Translations under genes and position numbers: made by a program | Shown: positions 59,570 to 64,000 of the stretch, piece by piece | Position numbering within the stretch: position 1 is the stretch's first letter | Layout of the letters: each line of letters opens with the position of its first letter | Source: Adineta ricciae | Lineage: Eukaryota > Rotifera > Eurotatoria > Adinetida > Adinetidae | DNA: 64,000 nucleotides | Direction of reading: 5' to 3' | Assembly: GCA_905250025.1 (NCBI GenBank) | Contig: CAJNOJ010000125.1 | Span: forward strand, 186,001 to 250,000 | Notes under the pieces: model-generated | What the model saw: the letters and a program-made list of their open reading frames with translations, nothing else | What the model was told of the DNA's origin: nothing | Database searches by the model: none

Positions 59570-61975
59570 TCAAATTCGCACTTTTCTGGCAAGTAAGTAC
59601 GCTCTTTGAAAATGCTGTACAAGCTTTTTATCTCCAATCAATTGGGCAAGTTTAAATAGAGTCTCCGAATCGGCCAAAGAACCGCGCTTTTGTTTCCACA
59701 TGCGCAATAGAACATCGACTTTTTCTTCCTGCTTGACTTGATGATAATTCTTTCGAAAATAAGCTATGTCAGTGTCTGGCAAGTTCAATCTTATCAATAA
59801 ACGTTCGAAATCATGCGTTGAGAGATGTTCCACAAATATTCTTTTGTAGATTCGGAAAAGTTCGTTCTCGTATTGATCATTGACTTGAACGAACATATGT
59901 GACGCTACAGAACTCGATTTTCCTTCGAGAAAGTCATTCGGCGGAGCTAAGCACAATGCATTATCATTGATACGAAATGCATCGATTTGATAGAGTGTAG
60001 ATGGAAACGAAGGAAATAGATTTCCATTTAATTTCACCATTTTCAAATTTGTTAATTGTCGTAAGCGATCCGTGTCCAATGCAGTGAGAAGATTATCGCT
60101 CATATCGAGATATTCCAATTTTGTTAAACTATAAACACATGGAGGTATCTCGCGAAATATATTATAAGATAAATCAAGTTTTTGTAGATTGTACAAATGA
60201 ATGAAATCATCCGGTAGTTTGTCAATATGTATTCCATGTTGTTGGGAATAAATTAGACAAGTTAGTTGATCGAGATAGATCAATGGATCGGGAAATCGAG
60301 TAAATTTATTATTCGACAGGTCAAGTGTTTGTAAATTCGTCATGTGAACGATTTCATCAGGGATGAATTCAACTAGATTATCATTCATATATAACTCGGA
60401 AAGTATTTCACCTGCGAATAATCGAAGAAGGTGAGAATGAAACAAACTACAGTTGAAGTCTTACCGATATACGTACGATTGGTTGTTTCATCCATTTCGT
60501 ATAACCAAGCCGGAAAGTTTTCAAATTTATTTTGACCTATTTTCAAAATTTTCAAACATATCAATGTCCGAAAGTTTTGATCGAGTTCGGTCAAGCAATT
60601 GCCGGATAAATCTAAATAAGTCAACGCTTTTAACACTGTTAATTGGTGTAAATTCGTATGTAAATTATTATATGATAAATCCAGGAAGTTTAATGTACGA
60701 AAGAAATGTTTTTGAAAGTAACTAGTCGCGTTCAAATCATGTAAATTGGAATCATTGAATGTTAAGTGATTTAAAGAAGGTAATTGAAAGAGAATTTCAG
60801 GAAATTTACGTAATGGATTCGAGGAGATGTTTAAAATTTGGAGTTGAGCACATGCGAGGAATTCTTTGGGAATATTGGAGACTTGATTGTGGTCTAAATC
60901 GAGTTGAATGAGGTGTTGCAGATGGACACAATCGGTCGAAGAGAGTTCAATTTGATTTGTCGATAAACGAAGAACTTCTAATTTGGCGTGAACGTCTTGC
61001 GGAATTTTCGATAGAGAATTCGAACTCAAATCGAGTAGTTGCAATGATTTCATATGGGAGAGAAGTGAGAATATGTTGGTCAATTGATTCGAGTGAAGGT
61101 ATAGTTCTTCAAGCAAATCGAAGAATTGTTTGATTGAAGAGAGAAAATCATTTGTCAGATGGTTTTTCGAAAGATCGAGTCGTTTTAATTGAGGAAATTG
61201 AGTGAAATAATCCAGTGTAATCTCGTTGATTCTTTGTAGTTGAATATTTGATAGAGAAATATGTTGTAAATTCGAACAAGTGTATAAAAGAAGTGGAAAT
61301 GTTTGTAAAGGATTGGAATTCATGTAGAAGTGTTTCAAATTCGACAAGTTTTTGAATGTATCAATTGATTGAAACTGATTGAAAGACAAATTCAAGGTTT
61401 CTAAATGACTCAATCGAGTAAATGTATTTGGTAGAATTTTCAAACGATTATGATCGAGAAGTAAAACGCGTAATTGTTCCAGAGCTCCGATACTCGTCGG
61501 TAAAGTTGTTAGATAATTATAAGAAAGATCTAATGTATGCAGAAAACGAAGATAGTGAATATTTGCTGGCACAGTTTTGATGTGATTGAAAGATAGATTG
61601 ATGATTTGAAGAAATGGATGTACCAGCGGACGCGATGACTAAACAAAATAGAGATTTTTCGACTGAAAACAAATTTCGAGTATTCACTTTCGGTTTATCA
61701 TTCTCAGATGCTTCTGTTCGGTATAGAATCCATTCGATAGTATTCAATTCGTTATGACTGCCATTCAATTCAATCAAATTCGTGTAATCCGACACGAAAT
61801 TCGGCATTTGGATCAAGTAATTCCCTGCCACTGAGATGCCGGCAACACTTTTCGGATTTGATATCGACTCGATGATGTAATTCTGTCGTAAACATCGATG
61901 AAGATCAAGATAGTTCACCTGTTGATTTTCAATTTGTCGAATCGATAAATAACTATCCAATGACACAGTATTCAT
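59570..61975 (-). CDS. leucine-rich repeat protein with C-terminal death domain
   Basis: Three exons (61688-61975, 60465-61638, 59570-60411) give 767 aa. After an N-terminal cap region (LDLHRCLRQNYIIESISNPK) come about 20 LRRs of the 22-24-residue type, such as LHTLDLSYNYLTTLP, LRVLLLDHNRLKILP, LETLNLSFNQF, LRLSTNQIELSS, LQTLDLSNNKFTRFP and LEYLDMSDNLL. The last about 90 residues fit a death domain: HDFERLLIRLNLPDTDIAYF, EEKVDVLLRMWKQKRGS and LFKLAQLIGDKKLVQHFQRA, with the conserved Trp in helix 4. There is no signal peptide or TM, so it is cytoplasmic. The pairing resembles PIDD1 and LRR-death adaptors that assemble caspase or NF-kB platforms. No ZU5 autoprocessing region is seen, so PIDD1 orthology is not claimed. 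Confidence 0.87.
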
Positions 61976-62681
61976 CCCTTTTCTATGTGAATTTTTCTTT
62001 CGAATGTCTGAAAAGCAAGTTGTTGTTATTTTATATCTGATTCTCAATTCAATTGAAGAAACCTTATTGACTTTCGCGCATTGATTTACTTTTCTTTTAT
62101 TAAATCTAATCAGAAAACAGAGCAACCGATCTCCATGAGAATATTTCACCTCAGTAGAGCGTAATAATATCCCAAACTATACTTCAATCTTCACATTGTT
62201 GAATCAAAGAAAGCATTGACAATGTTCCTGTCTTCGCAATTACTTTCGAGAGAGAAAGTCATTACTCATTGACAACATTCTATTAGAATTCTACCTGGAT
62301 ATGTACGGAAATGACTTTAATAACAAGCACATGTGGACCAAAGTACAAATTTTCCGTAACGTTTATGTCTGACGAAGCAAACAAGTGCTTCGATAACCCC
62401 AAAGAGATGACGCACTACTTTCATAGAAAATTCATCATATACATGAAGAAACATTATGGAAAACTTTGAAGATAAAAAGAGCACTTTGATGATTTTCAAG
62501 GGAAAAATTCATTTTCCTCTGCTTTTTATATAATCACAGAGCAAATAGAGAGAGAGAGAAAAAAAACTATTGTTTATTTCCATTCTTTCCTATTTCCAAG
62601 AATAATTTTTGTTGGAACAATAAATAGTCAGCGTTTTCAAACAATAATTACATTAGTTTTTCCTTCTCAAATTCAATTTCC
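61976..62681. other. divergent intergenic region
   Basis: 0.7 kb between the start of the LRR-death gene (minus) and the PKA regulatory subunit (plus). A (GA)n-like stretch lies around 62547-62561. The LRR frame stays open upstream of its ATG to about 62149, probably as 5' UTR. I searched this interval for a PKA dimerization/docking exon and saw none. Confidence 0.45.
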
Positions 62682-63836
62682 ATGACAGACGATAGCAACG
62701 AGGTTGATTTACCGCTCAAGGCCATCGCACGTCGTGGAGCTATTTCATCGACGACATCATTTGAATCCACTGATGGAATGTTCAATATTGAAAAAGATTC
62801 TCGGCTGGTGAAATTGTTCAACAAAGCAGTCGAAAACAATCTTCTTTTCACGTACGGATCTCGAAAGGAAAACCACGTCATTATTCTTTGTCATTTTTAG
62901 TCATCTTGATGAAAATGAACGAATACAAGTTTTCAGTGTGATGTCTTGTCGATCGTATTCATCTGATGAGATTATTATTGATCAAAATAACGAACATGAA
63001 TACTTTTATATTATCGAAGAAGGAGAAGTTGATGTAAATAGATCATTGTTCAATACAATTAACTGAATTTATATTGGAAAAATAGGTTTATGCTGATGAC
63101 CAACTGATAGCGAGTTTTGGCGAATGTTCGTCTTTCGGTGAATTAGCTTTGATCCAAAACGCATCACGATTCATGACAATCAAAGCAAAAACGAATGTCA
63201 AACTGTGGACATTGCTTGGAGAAACTTATCGAAAGATTCTGATGGATATAACAATGAACAAACGAAAAGTGTATGATGAATTTCTCATCCGAGTTCCTAT
63301 CTTACGTAAGATTTCACATTCTCATGTTTTTGTTTGATACCTACGAATCTATTTCAGAAACACTGAACGAAGTCGAACGTTTCATAGTAGCTGATTCGCT
63401 TGAATCAGTGCAATATGAAGATGGTGACATTGTCGTCAAACAAGGTGAACTAGGTGATGATTTTTTTCTTATCGTTGAAGTGAGTATGCTCATGTATTGC
63501 TAACTAAATAACACTTAGTTCTCTTTCACATTCCAATTAAACTAGGGCAACTGTATTGTTTATCAAAAGGCATGCGAATACTCTGAAGGAGTGGAAATCG
63601 ATACGCTTGGTCCAGGCGATTATTTTGGCGAAATCGCGCTTTTATGCAATCGAGCACGTGTTGCGACTCTTGTTGCTCAAGGTGTTCTGAGATGTGTGAA
63701 GATCAATCGCGAACGGTTTGAACGTGTTCTCGGTCCAATCCGAGAAATCCTTCAACGAAATATTCCACGATATAATTCGATCATATCCCTTGAGCAATTA
63801 CACATAATCATCGACAACAAAAAGAAAGACTGTTAA
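62682..63836 (+). CDS. PRKAR1: cAMP-dependent protein kinase regulatory subunit, type I-like, lacking D/D domain
   Basis: Five exons (62682-62851, 62901-63032, 63086-63305, 63358-63480, 63547-63836, approximate) give about 310 aa. ARRGAIS near residue 18 is the type I pseudosubstrate site. Two cyclic-nucleotide domains follow: CNB-A with [12 protein letters not shown] (phosphate-binding cassette, Arg kept) and CNB-B with [28 protein letters not shown] marks the hinge, and the protein ends shortly after [19 protein letters not shown]. It inhibits the catalytic subunit until cAMP binds. The usual N-terminal dimerization/docking helices and linker (some 90 residues) are absent: only 17 residues precede the inhibitor site. 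CNB-A has ASRFMT where most animals have PRAAT, keeping the Arg but changing its surroundings. It may be a monomeric isoform, or an upstream exon lies in sequence I could not recognise. Confidence 0.9.
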
Positions 63837-64000
63837 TGATGTAAAATCTCTAAGCGGATAACTTTAAGTTTATGTCAATGTGCAATATCCTCAAATAACA
63901 TATAAAACATTGCTTTTGTATTCGAAGAGATTTAACATGCGTCCCGACTTCGTTTTGTGTTTCAAATTTAATCAAAGACCTTTTCTTTTTCTTCTCCTCC
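63837..64000. other. 3' flank of PKA-R gene to window end
   Basis: Only UTR-like AT-rich sequence is visible in these 164 bases; the window ends here. Confidence 0.5.

Noticed and set aside
1-64000. tRNA, rRNA, CRISPR array, transposon or telomeric repeats
   Set aside because: I looked for tRNA T-loop-like motifs, direct repeats with spacers, reverse transcriptase or transposase motifs and short telomere-like repeats, and saw none. A covariance-model and repeat-library search would be needed to exclude degenerate ones.

Overview
This is a nuclear genomic window from a small invertebrate animal, most probably a bdelloid rotifer. The sequence is AT-rich, and most coding sequences are cut by very short GT..AG introns (about 45-70 bp). 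Genes often lie a few hundred bases apart, and several start codons sit just downstream of a splice-acceptor-like sequence, as expected where mRNAs are trans-spliced. The gene set is animal (dual-specificity phosphatase, ASB-type ankyrin/SOCS protein, glia maturation factor, PIP5 kinases, SR proteins, cilia factor DAW1, PKA regulatory subunit). The intronless gene at 47.8-48.8 kb resembles a domain I associate with predicted bdelloid proteins. Exon joins below were worked out by hand from splice consensus, reading frame and family similarity; none has transcript support.

Layout. 0.9-25.8 kb is mostly minus strand: a polyQ/PTB-like protein, a rhodanese-DSP MAP kinase phosphatase, an 11-13 kb block with a plus-strand kelch gene converging on GMF, an ASB-like gene 167 bp upstream of GMF, then two type I PIP5K genes in tandem. 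27.0-31.2 kb (plus) holds a single-pass WSC/C-type-lectin receptor. After a 3.8 kb gene-poor stretch comes one very large disordered protein (35.0-45.2 kb, plus) with a recurring DPI..RAL.RF motif. 47.8-48.8 kb (minus) is the intronless gene with a Thr/Pro repeat. 49.7-59.0 kb is a dense plus-strand run: two SR splicing factors, a fatty acyl-CoA reductase, DAW1 and an EPSTI1-like protein with an unexpected CUE-like C-terminus. 59.6-62.0 kb (minus) is an LRR protein ending in a death domain. 62.7-63.8 kb (plus) is a PKA regulatory subunit without a visible dimerization/docking domain.

Functional themes are signalling and phosphoinositides (DUSP, two PIP5Ks, PKA-R, PTB protein), ubiquitin adaptors (ASB, CUE), actin branching (GMF), RNA splicing (two SR proteins), ciliary assembly (DAW1) and possible immunity or recognition (LRR-death, WSC/CTLD). 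I saw no transposon, rRNA, tRNA or CRISPR array. One ambiguous base (N) lies at 46907, beside a TA microsatellite.
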